From Candidatus Stahliibacteriota bacterium (lineage in GTDB: Bacteria; Hydrothermota; UBA3073): a stretch of DNA of 10,486 nt. The notes under the pieces were generated by a model, which was not told the DNA's origin, ran no database searches, and saw only the letters and a list, made by a program, of their open reading frames with translations. Both the position numbers and the translations under genes were made by a program. Where the stretch lies: positions 1-10,486 of the forward strand of contig DAOUSS010000035.1 of NCBI GenBank assembly GCA_030627085.1. Reading direction: 5' to 3'. Positions 1 to 7,878 of the stretch are shown here, piece after piece (position 1 is the first letter of the stretch; each line of letters opens with the position of its first letter).

Positions 1-131
1 CAACTTTTAAGTTGCGCAAATTGAATCCAGGACAGCATCTTCTATTCGCAGACTGAAGTCTGCGGCTACCAGATCCCTACTTTTTGCACAGCCTGTCTTG
101 GTCGCGATAAGGTGTTAGACATTTGGCATTG
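1..131. other. Non-coding left edge of window
   Basis: I see no credible gene here. The stretch opens with a short hairpin (CAACTT, TT loop, AAGTTG; 1-14) and contains the GCAGACT hairpin listed separately. The rest is unremarkable AT-rich sequence. No confident -35/-10 promoter pair was found for the downstream tsaE gene, so its promoter may lie in this stretch or in the repeats that follow, but the sequence does not show which. Confidence 0.5.
47..64. repeat. CGCAGACT/AGTCTGCG hairpin (REP-like)
   Basis: A perfect 8-bp inverted repeat, CGCAGACT (47-54) and AGTCTGCG (57-64), separated by GA and followed by GCTACC. As RNA it would fold with a small loop. From general familiarity, near-identical GCAGACTgaAGTCTGC sequences recur in intergenic regions of many environmental bacterial genomes. 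That makes a dispersed REP-like element more likely than a terminator, and no T tract follows. Only one copy is present in this window. Confidence 0.6.
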
Positions 132-195
132 GTCATTGGGTCATTAGGTAATTGGGTAACTAAGTAATTAAGTTATTAGGTAATTAAGTAATTGA
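132..195. repeat. 8-bp tandem repeat, eight units of GTMATTRR
   Basis: Eight consecutive 8-bp units with no indels: GTCATTGG, GTCATTAG, GTAATTGG, GTAACTAA, GTAATTAA, GTTATTAG, GTAATTAA, GTAATTGA. A poorer unit (GGCATTGG, from 125) sits just upstream, out of register by one base. The array is AT-rich and lies 67 bp before the tsaE start. Strict 8-bp periodicity with point divergence between units indicates an old microsatellite-like or minisatellite-like expansion. A regulatory role is possible but not shown. Confidence 0.85.
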
Positions 196-270
196 CGCTA
201 AGACGTAATGACACAACAACTATTCATATTTCTTTGTGCCTTTCCGTTAGCTAACGGACTTTGTGGTGAA
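194..270. repeat. Degenerate inverted-repeat element running into tsaE start
   Basis: The left arm GACGCTAAGACGTAATGACA (from 194) is partly complementary to the right arm beginning TGTGCCTTTCCGT (235), about 10 of 13 positions at the outer part. A perfect 14-bp palindrome, CCGTTAGCTAACGG, lies at 244-257. The right end reads CTTTGTGGTGAAA. From memory, CGCAAAGACGCAAAG...CTTTGTGTCTTTGTGGTGAAA-like hairpin repeats are widespread in intergenic DNA of environmental bacteria, and this looks like a decayed copy. The element overlaps the tsaE start codon. Confidence 0.5.
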
Positions 271-697
271 ATCAATATTCTCTCATAGTGAAGAGGAGAC
301 GAGGACTTTCGGAAGAGAAATAGGAAAGAGCCTCTCAAAGGGCGACATTGTGGCGCTTTTTGGAGAGCTCGGAGCAGGCAAGACCGTACTTGTAAAGGGG
401 ATATGTGAAGGTCTTGGTATAACTGAAGGTGTAAAAAGCCCATCGTTTACCATAGTACGGGAATACATCTCTCAAAAACCCCGCCAATCCGCAAACAAGG
501 TCTACCATATAGACCTCTACCGAATAACCGATCCATCTACAATACTTGTGCAGGAGATATACGAATATCTCCGTAAGAGAAATGGTATTTATATAATAGA
601 GTGGGCAGACAGGATAGAAGATATACTACCTCCTAATACAATAAAAATCTACCTAAAAATAATCAATGAGACAACGAGAGAAATATTTTGTCCATAA
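263..697 (+). CDS. tsaE: tRNA threonylcarbamoyladenosine biosynthesis ATPase TsaE
   Basis: TsaE is the cytoplasmic ATPase that works with TsaB and TsaD to transfer the threonylcarbamoyl group onto A37 of ANN-decoding tRNAs (t6A). The 144-aa length is typical. Visible motifs in order: Walker A GELGAGKT (34-41), SPSFTIV (59-65; family consensus SPTFTLV), HIDLYR (82-87) and IEWAD (112-116). The N terminus, with its SEEET stretch (9-13) before the P-loop, aligns well with the family, which supports a start at GTG 263 or the adjacent GTG 266. A TAG at 248-250 closes the frame upstream. Unlike the other four genes here, no SD is visible, and the start lies inside a degenerate repeat. tsaB and tsaD are not adjacent. 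The gene converges on the minus-strand operon across a shared hairpin. Confidence 0.95.
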   Translation: MVKSIFSHSEEETRTFGREIGKSLSKGDIVALFGELGAGKTVLVKGICEGLGITEGVKSPSFTIVREYISQKPRQSANKVYHIDLYRITDPSTILVQEIYEYLRKRNGIYIIEWADRIEDILPPNTIKIYLKIINETTREIFCP

Positions 698-698
698 A

Positions 699-731
699 AA
701 GGGGGCTTCCCTCTGGTAGGAAAGCCCCCTT
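699..731 (-). terminator. Rho-independent terminator of the minus-strand operon (possibly bidirectional)
   Basis: A 10-bp stem, AAGGGGGCTT (699-708) with AAGCCCCCTT (722-731), is extended by CC/GG across a bulged A. Read on the minus strand, the last C of the stem is followed by TTTTT (700-696) and then ATGG, the classical layout for stopping the porV-like operon. Read on the plus strand it begins two bases after the tsaE stop codon and is followed by TTACAAAC, so termination of tsaE would be weaker. It sits between the two convergent stop codons. Confidence 0.85.
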
Positions 732-760
732 ACAAACAGAATCCCTGTGGAATCCAACCC

Positions 761-1786
761 TTAGAAATCCATACCTATAGAGATCCTGTGTCCAAGTCCA
801 AATACTCCCATATCTTGAAATGCCCAGTCAACCTTGAGTCCAGCGTATTTGAAACCTGCTCCCGCTGTCATTCTCTCTGTTGTTGATTCATCTCCTCTAT
901 CTTCCATATCAGGGTCATATTGATATCCTCCACGGATTGCAAGAACATCCCCATAGGTATATTCGAGTCCAACGCATATCTTCTCTGCGCCGTCTACAGG
1001 GTGAAGCAGTTCGGCAGTCGTTGTCAGACGCTGGGACGGTAAATCAATTATATTATACGCTGCGCCGATATTCAAGGAAGTAGGAAGATGATAAGGACTT
1101 GCAAGATATTCCACATCTATCGGAGCAGTACCGCCGGGTTGATCTCCTCTCCACAGCGCGTCTTGCAGTTCTCCACCAGTGAACCGCATATCGGGACCAT
1201 AATTCTTTATCATAAATCCAAATCGCATACTACCCCAGTACCCAGGATGGAAGAATGCACCTATATCTACTGCAAGTCCGCTTGATGTCATATCCCAGAT
1301 ACTCTCCTGTACTAATTTTCCCGTAATCCCGAATGAGAACTTGTCTGTAAGCATTCTTGCATAGGTCAATCCAAGCGCCATGCCTCCAGCAGACCATTTC
1401 AGTCCTGAAGTACCATTCGGGTCTTCCTCATTCGTTATCAGCTCCGACCCCGTAGAAAAAGCGAGAAAGGACATTCCAAAGGTACCAATACCTCCATATG
1501 GGTATGCAAATGAGAGGAAATTTACCCTCGTATCTGCAAACCACTCAACATCAGTGGCAATAAAACTGTTCGTATGGGCAAGTCCAAGTGCAGCAGGATT
1601 CCAGAATATTGCACCCGCATCAGTTGCCGCCGCTACACATGCTCCACCCATCCCTACCCCTCTTGGCTCTGGCCATATCTTGAGCCACTGCGCTCCCGTT
1701 TGTGCTATCTTGGAGAACTGGGCGAAGAGAGAGGTAGTAATGAATAATGCCATCACTATCATTATTGCGCATTTTTTAAAAAGCAT
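761..1786 (-). CDS. PorV/PorQ-family outer membrane protein
   Basis: A 341-aa protein with a signal peptide (1-23, hydrophobic core then LFAQ) and the N-terminal signature of PorV/PorQ-like barrels: a GAQWLKI stretch (31-37), RGVGMGGA (42-49), FWNPAAL (61-67) and EWFAD (81-85). Alternating beta strands follow, and the protein ends in phenylalanine (GMDF) like many outer membrane beta-barrels. In Bacteroidota, PorV carries T9SS cargo from the translocon to the attachment machinery. Many FCB-type genomes encode several paralogues of unknown specificity, so I give no gene symbol. It is the last gene of a three-gene operon: its ATG lies 12 nt after the stop of a gene whose product carries a T9SS-like C-terminal domain, and its SD (AGGGAGG) abuts that stop. 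A cargo-specific shuttle role for the neighbour is inference. Confidence 0.85.
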   Translation of the reverse strand: MLFKKCAIMIVMALFITTSLFAQFSKIAQTGAQWLKIWPEPRGVGMGGACVAAATDAGAIFWNPAALGLAHTNSFIATDVEWFADTRVNFLSFAYPYGGIGTFGMSFLAFSTGSELITNEEDPNGTSGLKWSAGGMALGLTYARMLTDKFSFGITGKLVQESIWDMTSSGLAVDIGAFFHPGYWGSMRFGFMIKNYGPDMRFTGGELQDALWRGDQPGGTAPIDVEYLASPYHLPTSLNIGAAYNIIDLPSQRLTTTAELLHPVDGAEKICVGLEYTYGDVLAIRGGYQYDPDMEDRGDESTTERMTAGAGFKYAGLKVDWAFQDMGVFGLGHRISIGMDF

Positions 1787-1791
1787 ATTAA

Positions 1792-1798
1792 CCTCCCT
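1792..1798 (-). promoter_or_regulatory. Ribosome binding site of the porV-like gene
   Basis: On the minus strand AGGGAGG is followed by TTAAT and ATG (1786), a 5-nt spacer. It lies immediately after the TAA of the upstream gene (1801-1799), which suggests translational reinitiation or coupling. It fixes the start at 1786. Confidence 0.85.
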
Positions 1799-4700
1799 TT
1801 ATCTTACAATGGCAAATTTTCCCACCTTCTCTTCCCCATCCGGGGTAGAGATATGATAAAGATATATTCCAGATGCGATCAGCTGATTGTTGGAGCTCAT
1901 AAGATCCCATGCCTCCATACCACCAACATCGCCAAAGATTCCGTCCTCGGATGTAGCACTGTGTTCGATTTTCCTCACGAGGTCGCCAGATAGCGTATAT
2001 ATCCTTATCGTGCACTCAGATGGAAGATGTGTAAAGTGCACCCACTGATAGTCCCTGCTTAAATCCCATGCTGCTCTTACCACATAGGGATTGGGGACCA
2101 CTCTCACCATATCCAGCTGTTCTGTCTTTCCATACTGCATTGCATTCGTCTCTATGGTGAACTCATTGCCACGACAAGGCATAACTGCATCACAGGATGA
2201 GTATATTCTCCACACATCACCGTTAGCTATTTGTGCAAATTGGTCAGCAGTCATACCACTACCCTGGTTGAAGTTATACCTGACACCGCATATATAGAAC
2301 CAAATTGCCCTGTCATTTGCCGTCAGATATGCCTTGGGTGCTTTGATTGGCATCTTACCAGAGAAGCACCATCCATCGTCTGTAAGTGTGTTGGCCGGAA
2401 TCTGTGCACCATTTCTGACATCCCATACCTCACAGGTAAGCGTGTCACCTTCCATAATCCATCTTACCTCTATATCCACTCCACCCTTGAAAGCCCACTT
2501 CTTGTTTTCTGGCGAGATTCCAAACCCTGTCTCTGTTCCAGAAGGCACAAACCAACCAGCAATTCCGAGGGCATCTTCGGGGTAGTTACCTGTTGTTACC
2601 TTTATAGAGTCGGGTAATCTCACCGCAGAGATATTATTACCAAGTGTGTCTGCTTTTGGTGTGAGGTCTACGATTATCTCACCTGTAAGTCTTATGCCAT
2701 CAAAAACAGGAGTGGTGAATGTTCCATACCATTCTTCCACGCTTTCTCCCTCGGGATTAGTATACGACCTTGCTTCTGTGGGAGTCCTGACCGGGGATGG
2801 TGTAGCTGTTACCCACTCTCCTTTTGTCTCGTTGTAAATTCTGTAGGAAAATACCGGGTCAGCATCGGTGTGGAATGTCTCTCCCCATACGAGTTTGTAT
2901 GTATCTCCCGTCACTGCCATAGGTGTTTCAATCACAGACCCCGTAACACTCGCGACATTGGTATGCCCGCGGGAGAGTGATACATCTGTCTCCATTGGCA
3001 TTATGTCACAGGGTTCAGCCCTTGGAGTTACGGTCTTTGCGAAGAAACCAGACTCCAGTGATACCCATACATCCTGGTTCTTGTTTACATGGTCACCCGG
3101 GGTATTATAATCATAGGCAGTAACTGCATAGTAGTAAGGGACACCATTTATGACATCCTCATCTACATAAGAGTAAACAAGTCCCAGATTATTACTCTCC
3201 TCTCCACTCGCATTACCAAGACCGGGTACATAGACATCTCCCGGTAGAAGGGTGATAGCATTCTCAATGTCCCACTGTCCCATGAGTTGCCAATCACCCT
3301 CAACACCTGTTCTGGACTTCCATAATCTATATCCCTCAAAGTCACACTCTCTATACAGTGTGTCTGCAACCGGGTCTCCTGCTGCAGGACTTATCATAAT
3401 GGGATAGAATGGGTCTGCAAAGTTTTCGGGAGAGTTATCCCATACTATAACTATCTTTCCATCTCCGGGGGTCACTGTAACCTTTGGCGCAGGTGGAGGT
3501 GAAGGGAATGCCCAGTTATTCTCAAACATCAACTGTGCAACATCTCCCTGGGCCTTGAGAAAGTCAAGTCCACCGTAGTCACCATTTGAGAACATCACAG
3601 CGGTAAGGAAGGTATCTACTTCGCCGGGGGCAAGTTCAAATGGACCGCACCCCATAATCATTCTCTTATCCTGAGGCGCCATATCAGGGACACTACCGAA
3701 GGGATTGTACTCCCCTGTTGTTATATCATACCCGGCAAGCATCATATACCTTTTGCGCTCATCGTCAGCATCCACCTGTCTGGTGCACTTGTTAAATGCT
3801 GTAAGAGGAAGTCTCTCTCCTGCATAAACCACCGTATCTATAACTGGATTTCCCATACCATCCTCTCCATACAATCCTATAGTATAATCTGCCTTTGGTC
3901 CTTGCAGGAACTTCACTCCAACGTAGTACGGGGGCGAACTGCTCCAACCTATCTCCTGTGTTAGGGTACAGGTCCATCCGAGCGATCTTCTCACATCTAT
4001 ACCCAGAAGGTCATTATCTGCATCACCTATATCCATATCTGATGCATGCCCCACATACATATACCTGATGGTATCATCAGCTACGTTTTTGAACTCACGA
4101 AGCAAGAAGAAGATATTCTTGTTTACTTTGGCGTTCCATGCGAATGCAGTCTGTCTCACATATAATCCAAGATGATAAGTGGGGAATGGCGCCCCTTCAT
4201 GATGAATTGAATCCATCATATCATGGAATTCACACCAAACCTCCTGGTCTGCCCACCTGTCAGTAACTCCAAACACAGCAGATATGGGCTTCCCGAGAGA
4301 ATCGCGAAGGGGCCATTCCTCCATATCTTCTTCTCTTGTGGAGAAATAAAGCCTGTCCTCAGGATGTGACTGCTTGTCCAACCAGTGGTCCCACATATGT
4401 GCCGAGTCAACAGGACCTGGACAAAAGTCATATCCCGAACCCACTGTGTTGTAACCTACACTTACCAGAGGGACACCAATCAAGGTATCTGGCAAATGAC
4501 CACCCGGGAATAAAAAGGTGTGGTCCTTGATAGTATCGGGGTGAGTGTATTCCTTCTCATCAAAACCACCTATCCATACTCCCGCTCCATATATATAAGG
4601 TTCTCCAGAACCCTTGGGAAAGTAACACCCTGCTGTACGGGCCGGATTCTGCCCGTAGTCACCCCAGTTAGTTATCCAGGTTTCCACATTGTTTATATCC

Positions 4701-4816
4701 ATCATGTCTTTATGATACATTCTGTAGGCTGTTCCTTCATCTGATGTCCTACCCATAGCCAACTGGAATGAAAGCAGAACGAGTACTCCCCCTATAAATG
4801 TATTCATCTTGCGCAT
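1799..4816 (-). CDS. Large secreted protein with Fn3-like region and T9SS-type C-terminal domain
   Basis: A 1005-aa exported protein of unknown specific function. Residues 1-22 form a signal peptide. Next comes a conserved-looking block around TNWGDYGQ (49-56), with a KGSGEPYIYGAGVWIGG stretch (68-84) that I recognise as recurrent at the front of long FCB-type secreted proteins. A fibronectin-III-like region with a proline-rich lead-in (PSPPPAPKV, from about 438) continues to a YYYAVTAYD strand near 562. The C terminus (about 903-1005) has VVPNPY (906-911), a CTIRIYTLSGDLV strand, a SGIYLYHI strand and a final GKFAIVR, the arrangement of T9SS type A / FlgD-Ig-like sorting domains. Cysteines are unusually plentiful along its length, which would suit disulfides in an extracellular protein. 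It is gene two of the operon, so it probably works on the cell surface with the receptor encoded upstream. It is not a recognisable SusD lipoprotein: there is no lipobox and no SusD-like sequence. Confidence 0.8.
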   Translation of the reverse strand: MRKMNTFIGGVLVLLSFQLAMGRTSDEGTAYRMYHKDMMDINNVETWITNWGDYGQNPARTAGCYFPKGSGEPYIYGAGVWIGGFDEKEYTHPDTIKDHTFLFPGGHLPDTLIGVPLVSVGYNTVGSGYDFCPGPVDSAHMWDHWLDKQSHPEDRLYFSTREEDMEEWPLRDSLGKPISAVFGVTDRWADQEVWCEFHDMMDSIHHEGAPFPTYHLGLYVRQTAFAWNAKVNKNIFFLLREFKNVADDTIRYMYVGHASDMDIGDADNDLLGIDVRRSLGWTCTLTQEIGWSSSPPYYVGVKFLQGPKADYTIGLYGEDGMGNPVIDTVVYAGERLPLTAFNKCTRQVDADDERKRYMMLAGYDITTGEYNPFGSVPDMAPQDKRMIMGCGPFELAPGEVDTFLTAVMFSNGDYGGLDFLKAQGDVAQLMFENNWAFPSPPPAPKVTVTPGDGKIVIVWDNSPENFADPFYPIMISPAAGDPVADTLYRECDFEGYRLWKSRTGVEGDWQLMGQWDIENAITLLPGDVYVPGLGNASGEESNNLGLVYSYVDEDVINGVPYYYAVTAYDYNTPGDHVNKNQDVWVSLESGFFAKTVTPRAEPCDIMPMETDVSLSRGHTNVASVTGSVIETPMAVTGDTYKLVWGETFHTDADPVFSYRIYNETKGEWVTATPSPVRTPTEARSYTNPEGESVEEWYGTFTTPVFDGIRLTGEIIVDLTPKADTLGNNISAVRLPDSIKVTTGNYPEDALGIAGWFVPSGTETGFGISPENKKWAFKGGVDIEVRWIMEGDTLTCEVWDVRNGAQIPANTLTDDGWCFSGKMPIKAPKAYLTANDRAIWFYICGVRYNFNQGSGMTADQFAQIANGDVWRIYSSCDAVMPCRGNEFTIETNAMQYGKTEQLDMVRVVPNPYVVRAAWDLSRDYQWVHFTHLPSECTIRIYTLSGDLVRKIEHSATSEDGIFGDVGGMEAWDLMSSNNQLIASGIYLYHISTPDGEEKVGKFAIVR

Positions 4817-4821
4817 ATGTG

Positions 4822-4828
4822 CCTCCTT
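4822..4828 (-). promoter_or_regulatory. Ribosome binding site of the 1005-aa gene
   Basis: On the minus strand AAGGAGG is followed by CACAT and ATG (4816), a 5-nt spacer. It directly follows the TAG of the receptor gene (4831-4829). It favours the start at 4816 over the in-frame ATG three codons downstream. Confidence 0.85.
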
Positions 4829-7800
4829 CTAAAATTTGAGAGAGATACCGAAGTTTATATGCCGAGGTGCAGAAATCATAAACGGGTCGTCAATATAATC
4901 TGTAGCTGCACTCCTGTAAGATTCATACCACTCGTCCCTATCTATGTATCCGTCACCATCTAAGTCCCTTCTTTCATCGGCACTTCCGTCTGCGAGGTCT
5001 CCAACGGGTACCTCACCTGTTGCTCTATACGCCGAAGGAAATGTCTGGTCAAGATATGTTGCCCTATCCAGGACATAATAATTCTCATCTGGTAGCCCTG
5101 TATTCGGGAATACAACTTCCACAGTTCTGAGGTTCAGCAGATTGGTGATTTGCATAAAGGCTGACATATCAACACCAAACACCACAAAATCCTTGGTAAG
5201 ATTCATACTGAGAGCCCATGTTGAAGGCATGCGCGCTGCATTGGTAACGCCAAGTATCCTTCCCACATTGGTCCTCCTGGTGTAAGGCATCCCACTTGAA
5301 AAGTCCGCAAGCAGGTTGACACCAGAGCCTCCAAGTGGTCTAAAGCCTCCGAGGTCAGGACCCTCTCCCTTTGGTATGTAGTAGTCAAGGTTAAAGGTAA
5401 AGCTATGACGGATATCAAACTCTAATGGATAATCTGTCTTTGGAAGAACATACGGCTTTCCTGTATACGGGTCCACAGGCACATTTGCTATATAGTCATA
5501 GTATGCTTCTCTATCATAAGACCCGGTACCTCTCGCCTCCTGTAGAGTATAAGATGCCTGTCCCGAGAGCCCTCTGGTCGCTCTCATACGCAGAGTAAAC
5601 TCAACTCCCTTAACATTTCCATAGTCCTCAGTCACATAACTTGTATAAGGGTCAGGAATTGCAGGTATGAATCTTGCAGCAACCAGATTATACAGGTCCT
5701 TGTAGAAGGTGGTCACATATACAGCAGCATTATCTGCAACTTGATGTGAAATACCTACCTCGTATGAAATTGTTTTCTCCGCTTCCAGATCGGGATTACC
5801 TATAAGTCCCCATCCACCTCTCTTTCTGTAAAGTGGATTATTTGCTCCATCGTATAGCCTTATGAGAATAGGCATCTGGAAGAAGTGACCATAGGCAAGA
5901 TGGAATACAGTCCTATCTGTAACCGGGAATGATATACCAAACCTCGGGGATAACTGCCACTTAGAAGGAGCAGATGCAGTATCCAGCGTGCCTTCGGGAG
6001 TTCTGGTCTTTGCAGGGTCACGGAATGACCAATGCTTCGGGTCAAAGTAGTCCGCCCTCAGTCCAACATTCACCACGAATCCCGAATACTCCATCTTATC
6101 CTGTATGTACAGAGCTCCCTCAATAGGTTCTACATCATAGAGATCCCAATAGAGTGCGTTCTTCATATCCTCATCGCAAGTTGCCAGAGCAGGTGTTACC
6201 CATTCTACCGTACCCGTATCGCCGGGCCATCTCGGTTGAACAATATATTCTGTACTATCTCCATTATACAGTCTTATAACAGTATCACCCACAGTATATT
6301 TAACTGAAGTTATTGTGTGTATATACTGAGCACTTTCACGATGTACATCATTCCTTCTTAATTCTGCTCCAGCCTTTACCTGGTGATGAGAGCCCATCTG
6401 GGATGTAAGGTCAAACTTACCACCATAGTAGCTGAATTCTCTTGCATACCACCAACCATGTGAGCCAAATTGAAATCCCGCACCCGGTACACCGTATGGG
6501 TAGTAATAATTCCCATCCTCATCCTTTGCATAGAAACCTGCTATTGCAGCAGTAGGTCCTTGACTCTCACCGTATGTCCACCAGGGTCTCATCTCTATAT
6601 CCTCCCACCAGCCCCTTCCTTCTTCTTTGGTTAAATCTCTGTGTGCGACAGGAATGCTATGTGTATAGAATTTACCAAACTGGAGTTTATAAAAGGTACT
6701 TGGTGAGAGGCTATGGGTCAGAGTCGTCTGTATCTGATAGGATTTTCTAAAATTACTGCGTCTGAAATATGGTGTTTTATATCTGTCGGACTGCTCGTCT
6801 CTGCCCTGCGTCATATCTGTCATAGCAGGGAGACCTGCATAGGTCCCATAATTACCTCCCTGAGCTCTTGAAAGAAAAGCAGAGAGGTGGACCTTGATGT
6901 CGGGGCTGATCTTGTATGCTACCTTCCCCTGCAGAGAGTAAAACTCACGGTCGGAGTTGGATAGAAACTCTTCCTTACCTCTTATGGGAAAATATCTCGA
7001 AAGGTGTTCTCTATTATTTACCTCCCCTGAGAAGAAGTAGGTTATAGGCCTGACAAACGGAACAGGTCCGCCCATATTTATCTCGTATCTGTGTCTCCCT
7101 TCGTCGAGTGAATTGCCGAATACAGCATCCGTTGTATACCTTGTCATACCCTCTATTTTTGGGCCACCCTCTTTTGTTACCACATTGACAACCCCGGACA
7201 TAGCCTGTCCATGTTCCGCGTTAAATCCACCGGTTATGACTGATATCTCCTCCACTGCATTCAAGTTTATGTCGATGGATGCCCCTGCCCTTGCAGTCAA
7301 CCTGTCTGTTGCTGGCATGCCATCTACCATAAATGCAACTTCATCTCCTCTTCCTCCTCTTATGTGTATACCATCTACTACACCGCTCACACCCCCACCC
7401 GTTTGCACCACACCAGCCTGCTGCTGAACTACCGCCTGATATGTCTGAACAGGCTGACGGGCAACATCTTCTGCTGTGGTTATGTGCATAGTGGAGGTAG
7501 CATCTGGTATCACAAGAGGTCTTTCTGCAGTTACCGTTACTCCCTCAACCTCTATCACAGTAGAGCGTAGTTCAAAATTAAGTGTCGTTGTAAGCCCTGC
7601 GCTTACCCTCGCATTCTCTACCGTCAGTGGCTCATATCCCATCATCGTAACCCTCACCGTCCACTCTCCCACAGGCACATTTATAACAAAATAGTAGCCC
7701 TCAGGGTCAGATGCAGCTCCCATAGTAGTACCCAATATTAATACATTCGCTCCAGGAAGTGGTTCGCCCGTCTGGCTATCTATCACTCTACCCGATATCT

Positions 7801-7873
7801 TACCTGTTACCTGTGCAGAGAGGGATAATGCAAAGAGGGGGAGTAGCACCATTACTATGAAAACTTTACGCAT
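4829..7873 (-). CDS. TonB-dependent outer membrane receptor with N-terminal carboxypeptidase-regulatory-like domain
   Basis: A 1014-aa outer membrane transporter, expected to import a ligand using TonB-ExbBD energy. Domains in order: signal peptide (1-21, ending LSLSAQ); carboxypeptidase-regulatory-like beta-sandwich (22 to about 105, with SGRVIDSQTGEPLPGANV and GYYF); a Ton-box-like VEGVTVTAERP; plug domain (to about 235, with GIHIRGGRGDEVAFMVDG, VEEISVITGGFNAEHG and SGVVNVVTKEGG); then a long beta-barrel ending in ISLKF with the usual terminal aromatic. Plug motifs resemble Oar-like receptors rather than SusC. A canonical EF-hand loop (DLDGDGYIDRDE, 970-981) sits shortly before the last strand. 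The start at 7873 is chosen because AAGGAGG precedes it by 5 nt and a signal peptide begins there. The frame stays open upstream to 7999, but that extension reads through repeats. It is the first gene of a three-gene operon. The substrate cannot be told from the sequence. Confidence 0.93.
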   Translation of the reverse strand: MRKVFIVMVLLPLFALSLSAQVTGKISGRVIDSQTGEPLPGANVLILGTTMGAASDPEGYYFVINVPVGEWTVRVTMMGYEPLTVENARVSAGLTTTLNFELRSTVIEVEGVTVTAERPLVIPDATSTMHITTAEDVARQPVQTYQAVVQQQAGVVQTGGGVSGVVDGIHIRGGRGDEVAFMVDGMPATDRLTARAGASIDINLNAVEEISVITGGFNAEHGQAMSGVVNVVTKEGGPKIEGMTRYTTDAVFGNSLDEGRHRYEINMGGPVPFVRPITYFFSGEVNNREHLSRYFPIRGKEEFLSNSDREFYSLQGKVAYKISPDIKVHLSAFLSRAQGGNYGTYAGLPAMTDMTQGRDEQSDRYKTPYFRRSNFRKSYQIQTTLTHSLSPSTFYKLQFGKFYTHSIPVAHRDLTKEEGRGWWEDIEMRPWWTYGESQGPTAAIAGFYAKDEDGNYYYPYGVPGAGFQFGSHGWWYAREFSYYGGKFDLTSQMGSHHQVKAGAELRRNDVHRESAQYIHTITSVKYTVGDTVIRLYNGDSTEYIVQPRWPGDTGTVEWVTPALATCDEDMKNALYWDLYDVEPIEGALYIQDKMEYSGFVVNVGLRADYFDPKHWSFRDPAKTRTPEGTLDTASAPSKWQLSPRFGISFPVTDRTVFHLAYGHFFQMPILIRLYDGANNPLYRKRGGWGLIGNPDLEAEKTISYEVGISHQVADNAAVYVTTFYKDLYNLVAARFIPAIPDPYTSYVTEDYGNVKGVEFTLRMRATRGLSGQASYTLQEARGTGSYDREAYYDYIANVPVDPYTGKPYVLPKTDYPLEFDIRHSFTFNLDYYIPKGEGPDLGGFRPLGGSGVNLLADFSSGMPYTRRTNVGRILGVTNAARMPSTWALSMNLTKDFVVFGVDMSAFMQITNLLNLRTVEVVFPNTGLPDENYYVLDRATYLDQTFPSAYRATGEVPVGDLADGSADERRDLDGDGYIDRDEWYESYRSAATDYIDDPFMISAPRHINFGISLKF
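4931..4966 (-). other. EF-hand calcium-binding loop within the TonB receptor
   Basis: Twelve codons encode DLDGDGYIDRDE (receptor residues 970-981), matching the EF-hand loop pattern D-x-D-x-D-G-x-I-x-x-x-E at every ligand position (1, 3, 5, 9, 12) plus Gly6 and Ile8. It lies about 33 residues from the C terminus, probably in the last extracellular loop of the barrel. Calcium binding is inferred from the pattern only. Confidence 0.7.
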
Positions 7874-7878
7874 AGCAA

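Noticed and set aside
132..195. CRISPR array
   Set aside because: The repeated units are 8 bp and contiguous, with no spacers and no cas genes nearby.
1380..1856. 158-aa plus-strand frame opposite the porV-like gene
   Set aside because: It is an antisense shadow of a clearly coding frame, with no domain, SD or sensible composition.
2231..2617. 128-aa plus-strand frame inside the 1005-aa gene
   Set aside because: Antisense shadow; its cysteine-rich composition is an artefact of reading the opposite strand. The other plus-strand frames within the minus genes were dismissed for the same reason.
1799..7873. SusC/SusD polysaccharide utilisation pair
   Set aside because: The receptor plug motifs are not SusC-like, the partner has no lipobox or SusD features, and no glycoside hydrolase genes are present.
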